Part shown: piece after piece, positions 35,288 through 44,368 of the stretch
Layout of the letters: the number at the start of each line of letters is the position of its first letter
Numbering within the stretch: position 1 is the first letter of the stretch
NCBI GenBank assembly: GCA_029260755.1
Contig: JAJDCQ010000037.1
Span: 1-64,000 of the forward strand
Direction of reading: 5' to 3'
DNA: 64,000 nt
Source of the DNA: Planctomycetota bacterium
Lineage (GTDB): Bacteria; Planctomycetota; J058; JAJDCQ01
The notes under the pieces: model-generated
Seen by the model: only the letters and a program-made list of their open reading frames with translations
The model's database searches: none
Told to the model about the DNA's origin: nothing
Program-made: the position numbers and the translations under genes

Positions 35288-36868
35288 CTAGTCGTCGTCG
35301 TCGTCGTCGTCGCCGAAGAGCTTCTTCAGCCCGCCGCCGAGCGCGTCGCCGACTCCACCGGTGCCTTCCTTGGCCTTGTCCTTCGTGCCGCCGAGGATGC
35401 CGTCCTTGACCCCGCCGAGCGGCGACTTGTCGATCGTGTCCTTGAGGCGGGGATCGAGGCCCTCGGTCGCGCGGTCGATGCCCTCGTCGATCTCGGTGCG
35501 GGCGCGGTCGGCGGCGCGGTCGATCTCCTCGTTGGCCCGGTCGGTCGCGACGTTGATGACCTGCTGGCCCATCCCCTCGATCGCGCCGACGACGAGCTTG
35601 CGGAGGGCGTCGCCGGTCTCGACGTTCGGGTTCCAGACCGGGCCGTAGATGCGGATGTCCTCGATGCGCAGCTCGGGGATCGTCGAGACGGCGTCCGCGA
35701 ACTGGTTGCCCTGGATCCCGAGGATCCCGCTCTCGCCCGAGCGCGCCTTGCACTTGACGTCCTCGAGGAGGAGCTTCGGCGTCCAGTCGATGTGCCAGTC
35801 CTTCCAGGTCAACCGGCTCTCGACGGTGATCCGCGTCGTGCTCTCGAACTCGACCGGGATGGTGTTGCGCACGAGCCGGTTGAAGAGGGCTGGCTCCGCC
35901 TGGAACTTGAAGTAGATCTCGATCGGCTCCTCGACGAGCGACGGCGCCGAGCTGAGGTTCTTGATCTCGAGGGTCACCTCGGTCAGCCGCGTCGGGGGGA
36001 GCCCCTCGACCCGGTCCTCGATCTCGAACGTCATCCGGTCGATGATGATCCGCTTGATCAGGACCATCGGCCGCTGGTCACGCACCCACTCGGCGTGCGC
36101 GTAGGGGTCGCCCGGGTCGCCCCGCGCGTTCGCCGCCGCGTTCTTCGCCTCCTCGGCGTTCGCGTCCGACTCCTCCTTCATCCGCTCGAGGAGGTCCTTC
36201 AGGTCCTGGACGAAGTCGCGCTCCTTCGCCTTCTCCTCGAGCTTCTTCCGCCAGTCGTCCTCCTCGGTCCCTTCGGGCGCGTCGGGCCGATCCGCCTCGG
36301 GGTCGCCGACGCCGGCGATGTTGATGACGCCGTCGCGGGCGCGGACGGCGCGGCCGACCGCGCCGCTCACCCGCATCTCGTCGACGACGAGGAACCCGTG
36401 CATCGCCTCCCGGACGCTGAAGTCGCAGGAGATCTCCTCGGCGCTGAAGAGCTGCCGCTCGAAGGTGCCGTCCTCGAGCTGGCTCGTCCGGTCCATCGCG
36501 ATGAGGTTGCCGTACTGGAGCGACCCCGAGAGCATCCCGAGGGTCGACCAGTCGACGTCGACCGGCGCGCCGAGCGCCTTGCTGCCGCCCATCTCGACGG
36601 CGAAGCCAGCCGCCGCGCCGCCGCCGAAGTAGATCCCGCCGAAGACGATCAACGCCAGGATGAGCGCCCACCACCGGATCCAGCCCTTGGTCTTCGGGGC
36701 GGGCTTGGCGTCGTCGTCGGCGGGCTCCTCGGCGTCCGCCTCGGTCGTCGGCGCAGGCGCATCGGAGGCCGCCGCGTCGGCGGGCGACGCCTCGGCCGGC
36801 GTCTCAGGGACGTCGGGGACCTCCGGAACCTCGGGCGCGTCGCCGAGGATGTCGGTCGGGTCAGTCAT
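35288..36868 (-). CDS. TIGR03545-type (AsmA-like) envelope protein
   Basis: A 526-residue protein. After an acidic N-terminal tail of about 60 residues a single membrane helix appears (WWALILALIVFGGIYFGG), then a periplasmic region. A central charged coil (KKLEEKAKERDFVQDLKDLL) sits between beta-rich segments of AsmA-like type (DGVINIAGVGDP, LRIEDIRIYGPVWNPN). The C-terminus is repetitive and amphipathic (DRANEEIDRAADRARTEID) and ends in an aspartate run of seven. This matches my memory of TIGR03545, an uncharacterised family of outer-membrane bacteria that often forms a two-gene pair with TIGR03546. The neighbour supports that: the stop of the 36868-37413 gene overlaps this start by one base (TGATG). 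Confidence 0.7.
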   Translation of the reverse strand: MTDPTDILGDAPEVPEVPDVPETPAEASPADAAASDAPAPTTEADAEEPADDDAKPAPKTKGWIRWWALILALIVFGGIYFGGGAAAGFAVEMGGSKALGAPVDVDWSTLGMLSGSLQYGNLIAMDRTSQLEDGTFERQLFSAEEISCDFSVREAMHGFLVVDEMRVSGAVGRAVRARDGVINIAGVGDPEADRPDAPEGTEEDDWRKKLEEKAKERDFVQDLKDLLERMKEESDANAEEAKNAAANARGDPGDPYAHAEWVRDQRPMVLIKRIIIDRMTFEIEDRVEGLPPTRLTEVTLEIKNLSSAPSLVEEPIEIYFKFQAEPALFNRLVRNTIPVEFESTTRITVESRLTWKDWHIDWTPKLLLEDVKCKARSGESGILGIQGNQFADAVSTIPELRIEDIRIYGPVWNPNVETGDALRKLVVGAIEGMGQQVINVATDRANEEIDRAADRARTEIDEGIDRATEGLDPRLKDTIDKSPLGGVKDGILGGTKDKAKEGTGGVGDALGGGLKKLFGDDDDDDD

Positions 36869-37413
36869 CAGGAGCCTCCGACGAAGACGAACGAGAGGAA
36901 CCGGGTGAGAAAGAACCCGCGCCACCATCGGATGAGGCGGTACTGCTCGGCGCGCGGCTGGACCGTCTCGCGGAACCAGATCACGCCCGCTCGAACCGGG
37001 AAGAAGATGATCGCCGACAGGACCAGCGCCGTGACGAACCCGCCCATCACCGCGTAGCGCTCGAACGGGACCAGGGCGATCCCCGGCAGGTTGAGCAGCG
37101 CCCGGAGCGGCGTCTGGAGAAACGTCAGATCCTCGAGGACGAAGCGCCCGACGATCCAGGGCAGCGCGTCGAGTCCGATGAACATGAGCGGCTTCACGAT
37201 CGCCACCGAGAGGAGGAGCAGGGGCAGGCTCGCGCGCGTCACGAGGACGAGGGCGATGACCGCCCACGTCTGCGGCGCGCGGAGCCCCATCGGCATGAAC
37301 GCGACGAAGAGCCCGATGCAGAGACCGTAGGCCACCTGGGCGGGCGTCATCGAGCCCGCGAAGGCGTTGTAGATCTTGCGCGTGATGCTGAGGATCCAGA
37401 CGACGATGAACAC
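36868..37413 (-). CDS. TIGR03546-type polytopic membrane protein
   Basis: A 181-residue membrane protein with about four to five hydrophobic segments (VAYGLCIGLFVAFMPMGL; TWAVIALVLVTRASLPLLLL; ALVLSAIIFFPVRAGVIWF) and DUF2062-like features. It pairs with the downstream TIGR03545-type gene, with which it overlaps by one base. I chose the GTG at 37413 because GAGGA lies nine bases before it; an ATG three codons upstream (37422) sits directly on that ribosome site and is less likely. Function unknown; the pair may take part in envelope biogenesis. Confidence 0.65.
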   Translation of the reverse strand: MFIVVWILSITRKIYNAFAGSMTPAQVAYGLCIGLFVAFMPMGLRAPQTWAVIALVLVTRASLPLLLLSVAIVKPLMFIGLDALPWIVGRFVLEDLTFLQTPLRALLNLPGIALVPFERYAVMGGFVTALVLSAIIFFPVRAGVIWFRETVQPRAEQYRLIRWWRGFFLTRFLSFVFVGGS

Positions 37414-37545
37414 GGGGGGCATTCCTCGGTGGTTTCGACTCGAGACGGAGGGCGCGCGTTCCGCGCGCTCTCGGTTCGGCGCATCGTAAGGGGGAGGATC
37501 GGGGCGATCAACCCCGACCCGGCGCGACCGCGGCGTGGGACGCGG

Positions 37546-38154
37546 CTAGCGACCCGCCTGTTCGGCGATCTCGCGAAGCCGGGAGGCCGCCGCGTCGATC
37601 TCGTCGGCGAGCGGGTCGTCGGGGCCGAGCTTCTCGCGGATCAGCTCGCTGACCGTCGTCATCCGCCACGACTGCAGGTCGGGGCCGGCCTTGAACTTCT
37701 TCCAGACGGCGTCGCCGACCCGGGCGTGCTCCTCGATGATCGTCCAGCAGTTGTGGCTCGTGTCGGCCGCCTTCAGGCGCACCACCCGCAGGTCGGACTC
37801 GGCGCGGAGGTGCTCGATCTGCTCCTCCTTGCGGACCTTCCACGGGCGCTTCACGCCGCCGCCGTCCTTCTTGGTCTCGGTGACGGCGTTCACGAGCGCG
37901 ACGACGGCCGCGCCGAACTCCGCCTCGAGCTCGGCTGCGGAGACGTCGGTGTCCTCGAGGACGTCGTGGAGGAGCCCCGCGATCACGAGGTCCTCGTCGG
38001 CGCCCGCCTTCGCGAGCAGCATCGCCACGTGGACGGGGTGGCTGAAGTAGGGGATGTCGGTCCCCTTCCGCGCCTGGCCATCGTGGGCGCGGGCGGAGAG
38101 CGCGATGGCGCGGTCCAGCCGCTCGGAGAACAGGTTCGGGCGATTCTTGGTCAT
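37546..38154 (-). CDS. HD-domain (p)ppGpp hydrolase-like protein (RelA/SpoT HD family)
   Basis: A 202-residue HD-domain phosphohydrolase. The metal and catalytic residues are in place: H39 in FSHPVHVA, H63-D64 in AGLLHDVLEDT, E67/D68, and D131 in LKAADTSHN, which corresponds to the LADRxHN motif of RelA/SpoT. There is no synthetase or regulatory domain, so it looks like a small alarmone hydrolase, although other nucleotide substrates are possible. The ATG at 38154 follows GGAGGGG at a good distance. No synthetase partner is adjacent, so a toxin-antitoxin-like pairing is not suggested here. Confidence 0.82.
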   Translation of the reverse strand: MTKNRPNLFSERLDRAIALSARAHDGQARKGTDIPYFSHPVHVAMLLAKAGADEDLVIAGLLHDVLEDTDVSAAELEAEFGAAVVALVNAVTETKKDGGGVKRPWKVRKEEQIEHLRAESDLRVVRLKAADTSHNCWTIIEEHARVGDAVWKKFKAGPDLQSWRMTTVSELIREKLGPDDPLADEIDAAASRLREIAEQAGR

Positions 38155-38189
38155 GGTCGTCCCCTCCGTTCGAAAGGACACCGATCAGG

Positions 38190-39944
38190 CTACTCCGGTT
38201 TCGGCAGGAGATCGAGCATCCGGTAGCGGCCGAGGTCGCGGGCGGCGGCGATCCGGCCCCGCTCGGAGAGGAGGCGCTCGTAGTGGAGGGGCTCGGCGAG
38301 CTCGGCGTGGCCGCCCCGCGCCTCGGCCCCGCGCCGGTCGAGGACGACGCGCGTCACCGCGAGCTCGTCGAGCAGTCGCTCGAGATGATCCGCGTCGAGA
38401 TCGACCGGCAACAGGACGGCGCGCGCCCGCGTTCGCCACGCGATCGACCAGGGGTGCGTCGCCGCGACGGGCGCCTCGCCGAGCGCGTCGACGAGGCGGT
38501 CGAGGTCGGGGTTTGCCCACGGCCCGTCGGTCCCCCGGTCGTGAACCTCACCGGCGGCCGCGCGCCGCGCGGCCCGACGGATCCGCTTCGCGATCGCGGG
38601 GACGACGAGGACCGTCTGCGTGATGGCGAGGACGATCGCGAGCGCGATCGCGGCGCCGCGACGGCGGGCCGCGATCCGCCCGACGACACCGACCACGCCG
38701 GCGGCCGCCGCCGGCGCGAGGAGGGTCAGAGCGACCGCCGTGAAGCGCCTCGGGTCGCGCGTCGAGGCCGGCGCGGCCAGCGCGGCGACGAGGAGCAGGG
38801 CGACGATCACCGGCGCGAGGAGCGCGATCCGACCGCCCTCGGTCGGCGCTCCCTCGGTCGGCGCTCGCCGACGAATCCCGAGGACCACCCCGGCGACGGC
38901 CGCCGGACCGATCAGCCCGGCGTGGCGCGGATCGAACAGGGCGAGGAGCGAGTGGCCGAGGTTCGCGAACGCGCCGCCGATCACGAAGGCCGGATCGTCG
39001 GCGAGGAGCCCGAGCGCCGTCCCGGGCGGCTCGGCGTATCCGTGCCAGGTGACGTCGTGGAACGACCGCACCGCGAGAAGGAAGCTCTGCGGGCTCGCCC
39101 CGCCGCCGCGGGCGAGCAGGCCGACGAGGAGGATCGGACCGGCGCCAGCGAGCGGCGAGGCGGCGGCGCGCAGGCGCCCGCCCCGCGGCCCGGCGAGCGC
39201 GGCGACCGCGATCACGGCCGGCACCGCGAGGACGGCCTCGGGACGCGCGAGGGCGGCCAGGCCGGCGAGCGACCCCGCCCCGATCGCGCGGGAGAGCGAC
39301 GGCGCCGCCCCGCGTCGGACGGCGGCGAGGACGAGCGCCCAGCCGATCGCCGCGGCGGCCAGCGGCTCGGCCCAGAGATGCACGGCGGTCGCGCCGAGCG
39401 CGGGGAGGGTGGCCACCGCGACGCCGGCGACGATGCCGGCGGCGGCGCCCCCCCGGTCGTCGCCCGCGGGCTCGCTCGTCGCAGGCGCGGTCGCCGCGCG
39501 CGCCGCCGTCCCGAGCGCGGCGGCGGCCGCGGCGGTCGCGGCGGCGGCGAGCACGCCGATCATCTGGAGCCCCGGGCCGTCCCCGCCGAGTCGGACGGCG
39601 ACGCCGATCAACGCCGGCAGGAGCGGGGCGCGCGTTCGCGCGATCGGCTCCGGCTGGGGAGGCGCCTCGCCGGGGGCGTCAATGTAGTACACCTTGATGC
39701 CGGTCACCAGACCCTCGCCGCGTTCCGCGCGACGTCCGGCGTCGAGATACTCGGCGGCGTCGGGGCTCGGGTTCCAGACCCGCGCAGCGGCCGGCCCGAG
39801 CGCCACGATCGCGACGCTCGCGCCGATCGCCGCGCCGACCCACGCCGCGCTCCGGACGCCCGCTCCTGGCCCCGGCGGCGCCGCGGGAGGCGGCGTCACG
39901 GACGGCTCGGAGGACTCGGGCGGGTCGGCGTCTGGGGGGCTCAC
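38190..39944 (-). CDS. Polytopic membrane glycosyltransferase-like protein (PMT/ArnT-type fold)
   Basis: A 584-residue integral membrane protein with a Pro-rich N-terminus and roughly ten hydrophobic segments. The first large loop contains SPDAAEYLDAGRRAERGEG, with the acidic residues expected of GT-C lipid-linked sugar transferases (PMT/ArnT/GT83 type). A soluble C-terminal part of about 130 residues follows. This is pattern-level evidence only; the donor and acceptor are unknown. I chose the GTG at 39944, which lies 12 bases after AGGAGG; a TTG at 39953 lies three bases after that site. The ribosome site is part of the 15-base motif shared with 123-137. The gene is divergent from the aldo-keto reductase. 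Confidence 0.65.
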   Translation of the reverse strand: MSPPDADPPESSEPSVTPPPAAPPGPGAGVRSAAWVGAAIGASVAIVALGPAAARVWNPSPDAAEYLDAGRRAERGEGLVTGIKVYYIDAPGEAPPQPEPIARTRAPLLPALIGVAVRLGGDGPGLQMIGVLAAAATAAAAAALGTAARAATAPATSEPAGDDRGGAAAGIVAGVAVATLPALGATAVHLWAEPLAAAAIGWALVLAAVRRGAAPSLSRAIGAGSLAGLAALARPEAVLAVPAVIAVAALAGPRGGRLRAAASPLAGAGPILLVGLLARGGGASPQSFLLAVRSFHDVTWHGYAEPPGTALGLLADDPAFVIGGAFANLGHSLLALFDPRHAGLIGPAAVAGVVLGIRRRAPTEGAPTEGGRIALLAPVIVALLLVAALAAPASTRDPRRFTAVALTLLAPAAAAGVVGVVGRIAARRRGAAIALAIVLAITQTVLVVPAIAKRIRRAARRAAAGEVHDRGTDGPWANPDLDRLVDALGEAPVAATHPWSIAWRTRARAVLLPVDLDADHLERLLDELAVTRVVLDRRGAEARGGHAELAEPLHYERLLSERGRIAAARDLGRYRMLDLLPKPE

Positions 39945-40050
39945 GAACTGCAACAGCCTCCTGGCGGCGAGGCGGGTCGGTCTGTATCATGCCGCGCCCG
40001 CGCGGCGCGTCAATGCGCCCCGCCGGCGCCTGCGCTGCAAGGAGGATCCC

Positions 40051-41007
40051 ATGCGCTATCGTCCGTTCGGTCGGACCGACCTGTCCGTCTCCGAGGTCGG
40101 CCTCGGCTGCCGTGGGATCGGCGGCGGCTTCGGGACCAGGAACGACAAGGAATCGCGGCGGATGGTCGAGCGGGCCATCGAGCTCGGCGCGACCTACATC
40201 GATGCGACCGTCGACCGCGTCGACCCCGACGCGTCGGACCACGCCGAGGGCCTCCTCGGCGAGGTGCTCGGGGCGAAGCGCGACCGCGTGATCCTCGCCT
40301 CGACCGTCGTCGCGCCGGCCGACGCGAGCCTCTCGGGCGAGCGCCTCGCCGACGCCCTCCGCGGGGCGATCGCGGAGAAGCTGCGCCGGCTGCGCACCGA
40401 CCGCCTCGACGTCGTCTGGATCGCGCCGCGCGCGGCCGACGGGCCCGGCGCCGAGGACGACGCGCTCGGCCGTCTCGCCGCCGGGCTCGAGCCGCTCCGC
40501 GAGGCCGGCCTCTTCCGCGCGGCCGGGTGGAGCGCCGCCGACCTCGACGGCGCGATGGCCGCGACCCGGCACGACGCCTGGGACGCCCTCTGCGTTCCGG
40601 TCAGCCTCCTCGACAGCACGTGCGCGCCGGCGATCGCCGCGGCCGCCGACCGGGGCATGGGCGTCGCCGTCCGCCAGCCGCTCCTGTCGGGCTTCATGGC
40701 CGGGAAGTATCTCGACGCGAGCCGCTTCAAGGGCGACGACCCGCGGCGGCACCTCCCCCTCGACACGATCACCGAGCGGAGCAAGCGAAGCCAGGAGTTC
40801 CGCTTCCTCTGCATCGGCGAGCGTCCCTCGCTCTCCCAGTGCGCCGTCTCGGCGGTGATGGCGGAGCCGGGCGTCAGCGTCGTCGTCGTCGGCGCGCGGA
40901 CCAAGGCGCAGCTCGACGAGACGTTCGCGGCCTCGACGGCGCCGGCGATCGCCGACGACGCGCTCGAGGCGGCCCGGCGGCTGAGCCACCAGTTCGCGGT
41001 CAGCTAA
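40051..41007 (+). CDS. Aldo/keto reductase-family protein lacking most catalytic residues
   Basis: A 318-residue TIM-barrel protein of the aldo/keto reductase family: FGRTDLSVSEVGLGC at the N-terminus, TYIDATVD around D51, RRLRTDRLDVVWI, and the late VVVGARTKAQLDE cofactor-type motif. The canonical tetrad is Asp-Tyr-Lys-His. Here D51 is kept, but the Tyr position reads R56/V57, the Lys position T85 (ILASTV instead of the usual TK), and the His position A125 (VVWIAPR). It may bind NADP(H) without reducing a carbonyl. AAGGAGG lies seven bases before the ATG. It is six bases upstream of the sugar-epimerase gene and co-transcribed with it. Confidence 0.8.
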   Translation: MRYRPFGRTDLSVSEVGLGCRGIGGGFGTRNDKESRRMVERAIELGATYIDATVDRVDPDASDHAEGLLGEVLGAKRDRVILASTVVAPADASLSGERLADALRGAIAEKLRRLRTDRLDVVWIAPRAADGPGAEDDALGRLAAGLEPLREAGLFRAAGWSAADLDGAMAATRHDAWDALCVPVSLLDSTCAPAIAAAADRGMGVAVRQPLLSGFMAGKYLDASRFKGDDPRRHLPLDTITERSKRSQEFRFLCIGERPSLSQCAVSAVMAEPGVSVVVVGARTKAQLDETFAASTAPAIADDALEAARRLSHQFAVS

Positions 41008-41013
41008 CCCCCC

Positions 41014-41985
<972 letters not shown>

Positions 41986-42059
41986 AACCTCGGTTTTACA
42001 CGGTCGTGACGGTCCCATCCGCCCCCCGCCCGTCTGATCGACGGACCCCGTTGCCGGGC

Positions 42060-42087
42060 TTGACCTTGCCGGTCGCGCCCTTACCAT
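42060..42087 (+). promoter_or_regulatory. Sigma70-like promoter upstream of HtrA-like operon
   Basis: TTGACC (42060-42065), a 16-base spacer, and TACCAT (42082-42087). The implied transcript starts about 270 bases before the first gene, which gives a long leader. Confidence 0.45.
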
Positions 42088-42159
42088 CGCGCCCCTCGTG
42101 GGGCGGCTCGGCCGTCGGTTTCGGCCCGGGTGGGTTCGACCGCGAGCGCTCCTCGGAGA

Positions 42160-42345
42160 ACGGGGACCATCACCTTTTCCAGTGTCCCCGTATAGCTCGT
42201 GGTAAGCGGGAGGACCCCGTCCTCCCGTCGTGGATCCAGATCGAGCCGGACGGCCTAGCTCCGGCCTGGAAGACCTTTTTTCGATACGAGCCTCCACCTT
42301 TTGGCTCGTCCGACTCCGATATGACGCGCCGCGTCTTCGCGGCGC
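42160..42345 (+). promoter_or_regulatory. Structured 5' leader with four perfect stems
   Basis: Four perfect stem-loops follow one another: acggggac/gtccccgt (42160-42191), cgggagga/tcctcccg with a 5-base loop (42207-42227), acgagcc/ggctcgt (42286-42309), and gcgccgcg/cgcggcgc with a tctt tetraloop (42326-42345). The last one ends five bases before the ribosome site aggagg at 42351 and is followed by ttt. This layout could act as an attenuator, a translation-controlling fold or a stability element. No known riboswitch class is recognised. Confidence 0.5.
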
Positions 42346-42364
42346 TTTGCAGGAGGTTCGACCT

Positions 42365-44353
42365 ATGAATCGGGTGTCGTCTTGGGTAGCGGCCGGTGCG
42401 GCCGTGGCCATTGCCGTCGCAGGTGCCGTCTCGGCGCCGACGACCGCGCGCGCCGACGACAGCGGTGTCGGCGCGATCCAGAAGAAGTACCGCAAGCTGG
42501 CGAAGCGGCTCGGCAAGAGCGTCGTCGGCGTCTCGGCGCAGACCGGCGGCCGTCGTGGCGGTGGCCGTTTCGGCGCCGGCACGATCGTCGATGAGCAGGG
42601 TCACATCGTCACCAGCTCGACGGTCGTCCCGAAGAACGCGTCGAAGTGCCGGATCACCTTCGCGGGTGGTCGGCGCTACGAGGCGACGCAGGTCGGACGC
42701 GACGATCGCAACGGGATCGTCCTCCTCAAGCTCGAGAAGTCGCTCGCCGACCTCGACGTGACGGCGAAGCCGATCGAGCTCGGCACCTCGGATGGCGTTC
42801 GTCCGGGCACCCTCGTCATCACGGTCGGTAACCCCTATGGCAGCCTCAACACCGATGGCGTTCCGGCGTTCAGCGTCGGCACCGTGAGCGGGATCTATCG
42901 CCCGACCGTCGGCCGCGGCAGCTACAAGGGCAAGGCGATCGAGACGACCGCGGCGGTCAACCCGGGCAGCTACGGTGGCCCGCTCGTCGACCGCAGCGGC
43001 AACGTCATCGGGATCGTCACCGACAGCTACAGCCACGGCCGTTGGCTCGGCATGGCGACGCCCGTCGAGCAGGTCAAGCTGATCCTCGGCGACCTCCGCG
43101 AGGGTCGTGAGCCGCCTCCCGCCTACCTCGGCGTGAGCGCGAACTTCGAGGCCGGCAAGGGCATCGTGATCGACGAGATCATCGGTGGCTCGCCGGCGGC
43201 GAAGGCCGGCCTCAAGAACGGCGACGTGATCCTCGGCATCGACAGCTCGAAGGTCTACGACCTCGACGACGTCGCGGGCGCCATCGGCGATCTCCCGCCG
43301 GGCACCGAGGTCCTCATGAAGCTCAACCGTGGCGGCGCCGAGCGCGAGATCGCGATCCGGCTCGGTCGCGCGACCCCCGAGTTCCTCGCCCAGGCGGCGG
43401 CGGCCGAGGCGGCCGCGGCGGCCACCGAGACGCCGGCGACCCCGACCGCGACGCAGGCTCCGGCCTCGGCCGATCAGGGCTACCTCGGCGTGTATCTCGT
43501 CGAGGGCGAAGGCCAGAACGGCGCCCCGGTCGAGGACGTCGCCGACGGGAGCCCCGCGGCCAAGGCCGGCCTCAAGGCTGGCGACCTGATCCTCGGGATC
43601 AACGGCACGAAGACGGGCAACTCCGACGCCCTCATCAAGCACCTCGTGAAGCTCAAGGCGGGCCAGAAGGTCACGCTGCGCGTCTCGCGGGACGGCTGGG
43701 AGCGCGAGGTCCAGGTGACGATCGCTCGTCACCCCGAGGCGGGGACCGCCCCGACGCCCGCGCCGAGCACCGGCGGGCCGGGCTTCCTCGGCGTCTACCT
43801 CCAGGCCAACCCGCAGGGCCGCGGCGCGCTCGTCGACGGTTCGGTCGAGGGCAGCCCGGCGGCCAAGTCCGGCCTCAAGCAGGGCGACGTCATCCTCGGC
43901 ATCAACGGCAAGGACGTCGCGGACCACGAGGCGCTGATCGAGATCCTCCGGACGAAGAAGGCCGGCGAGACGATCACCCTCAAGGCGGCCCGCGAAGGCT
44001 GGGAGCGCGAGTTCAAGGTCACGCTCGGGGCGCGCCCCGGCGAGGCTCCGGCGCCCGCGCCGGCTCCGGCTCCCGCTCCCGGGAAGCAGCCTGGCTTCCT
44101 CGGCATCGCGCTCGATGACAGCGGCGGAAACCTCAAGATCGACGAGGTCGTCGAGGGCAGCCCGGCGGCGAAGGCCGGCCTCAAGATCGGCGACGTGATC
44201 GTCGGCATCGGCGGCAAGGACGTGAAGTCGGTGGATGCGCTCGTGGCGGAGCTCGGCAAGCACTTTGCCGGGGACACCCTCGAGCTCGGAGTCGAGCGTG
44301 ACGGTTGGCGTCGCGACCTCAAGGTCACCCTCGCCCCGCGTAGCCAGGACTAG
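42365..44353 (+). CDS. HtrA-like pseudoprotease with four PDZ domains
   Basis: A 662-residue exported protein. The signal peptide (MNRVSSWVAAGAAVAIAVAG) is cleaved near ARA-D31. A trypsin-like domain of HtrA/DegP type spans residues about 45-240. The catalytic triad is absent: the His position is T86 (VTSSTVV for TNxHVV), the Asp position is G117 (NGIVLL for DLALL), and the Ser position is Y203 (NPGSYGGPL for NPGNSGGPL). Four PDZ domains follow, each beginning (Y/F)LG(V/I) and containing GSPAAKxGLKxGDxI, separated by Ala/Pro linkers. It cannot be a serine protease of the usual kind; it may bind unfolded or C-terminal peptides in the periplasm and present them to the active paralogue two genes on. 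AGGAGG lies nine bases upstream. Confidence 0.88.
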   Translation: MNRVSSWVAAGAAVAIAVAGAVSAPTTARADDSGVGAIQKKYRKLAKRLGKSVVGVSAQTGGRRGGGRFGAGTIVDEQGHIVTSSTVVPKNASKCRITFAGGRRYEATQVGRDDRNGIVLLKLEKSLADLDVTAKPIELGTSDGVRPGTLVITVGNPYGSLNTDGVPAFSVGTVSGIYRPTVGRGSYKGKAIETTAAVNPGSYGGPLVDRSGNVIGIVTDSYSHGRWLGMATPVEQVKLILGDLREGREPPPAYLGVSANFEAGKGIVIDEIIGGSPAAKAGLKNGDVILGIDSSKVYDLDDVAGAIGDLPPGTEVLMKLNRGGAEREIAIRLGRATPEFLAQAAAAEAAAAATETPATPTATQAPASADQGYLGVYLVEGEGQNGAPVEDVADGSPAAKAGLKAGDLILGINGTKTGNSDALIKHLVKLKAGQKVTLRVSRDGWEREVQVTIARHPEAGTAPTPAPSTGGPGFLGVYLQANPQGRGALVDGSVEGSPAAKSGLKQGDVILGINGKDVADHEALIEILRTKKAGETITLKAAREGWEREFKVTLGARPGEAPAPAPAPAPAPGKQPGFLGIALDDSGGNLKIDEVVEGSPAAKAGLKIGDVIVGIGGKDVKSVDALVAELGKHFAGDTLELGVERDGWRRDLKVTLAPRSQD

Positions 44354-44368
44354 AAGGAGAGGCATCAG

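Noticed and set aside
37546..38154. Toxin-antitoxin role of the HD hydrolase.
   Set aside because: No synthetase or small partner gene is adjacent; the neighbours are unrelated membrane proteins.
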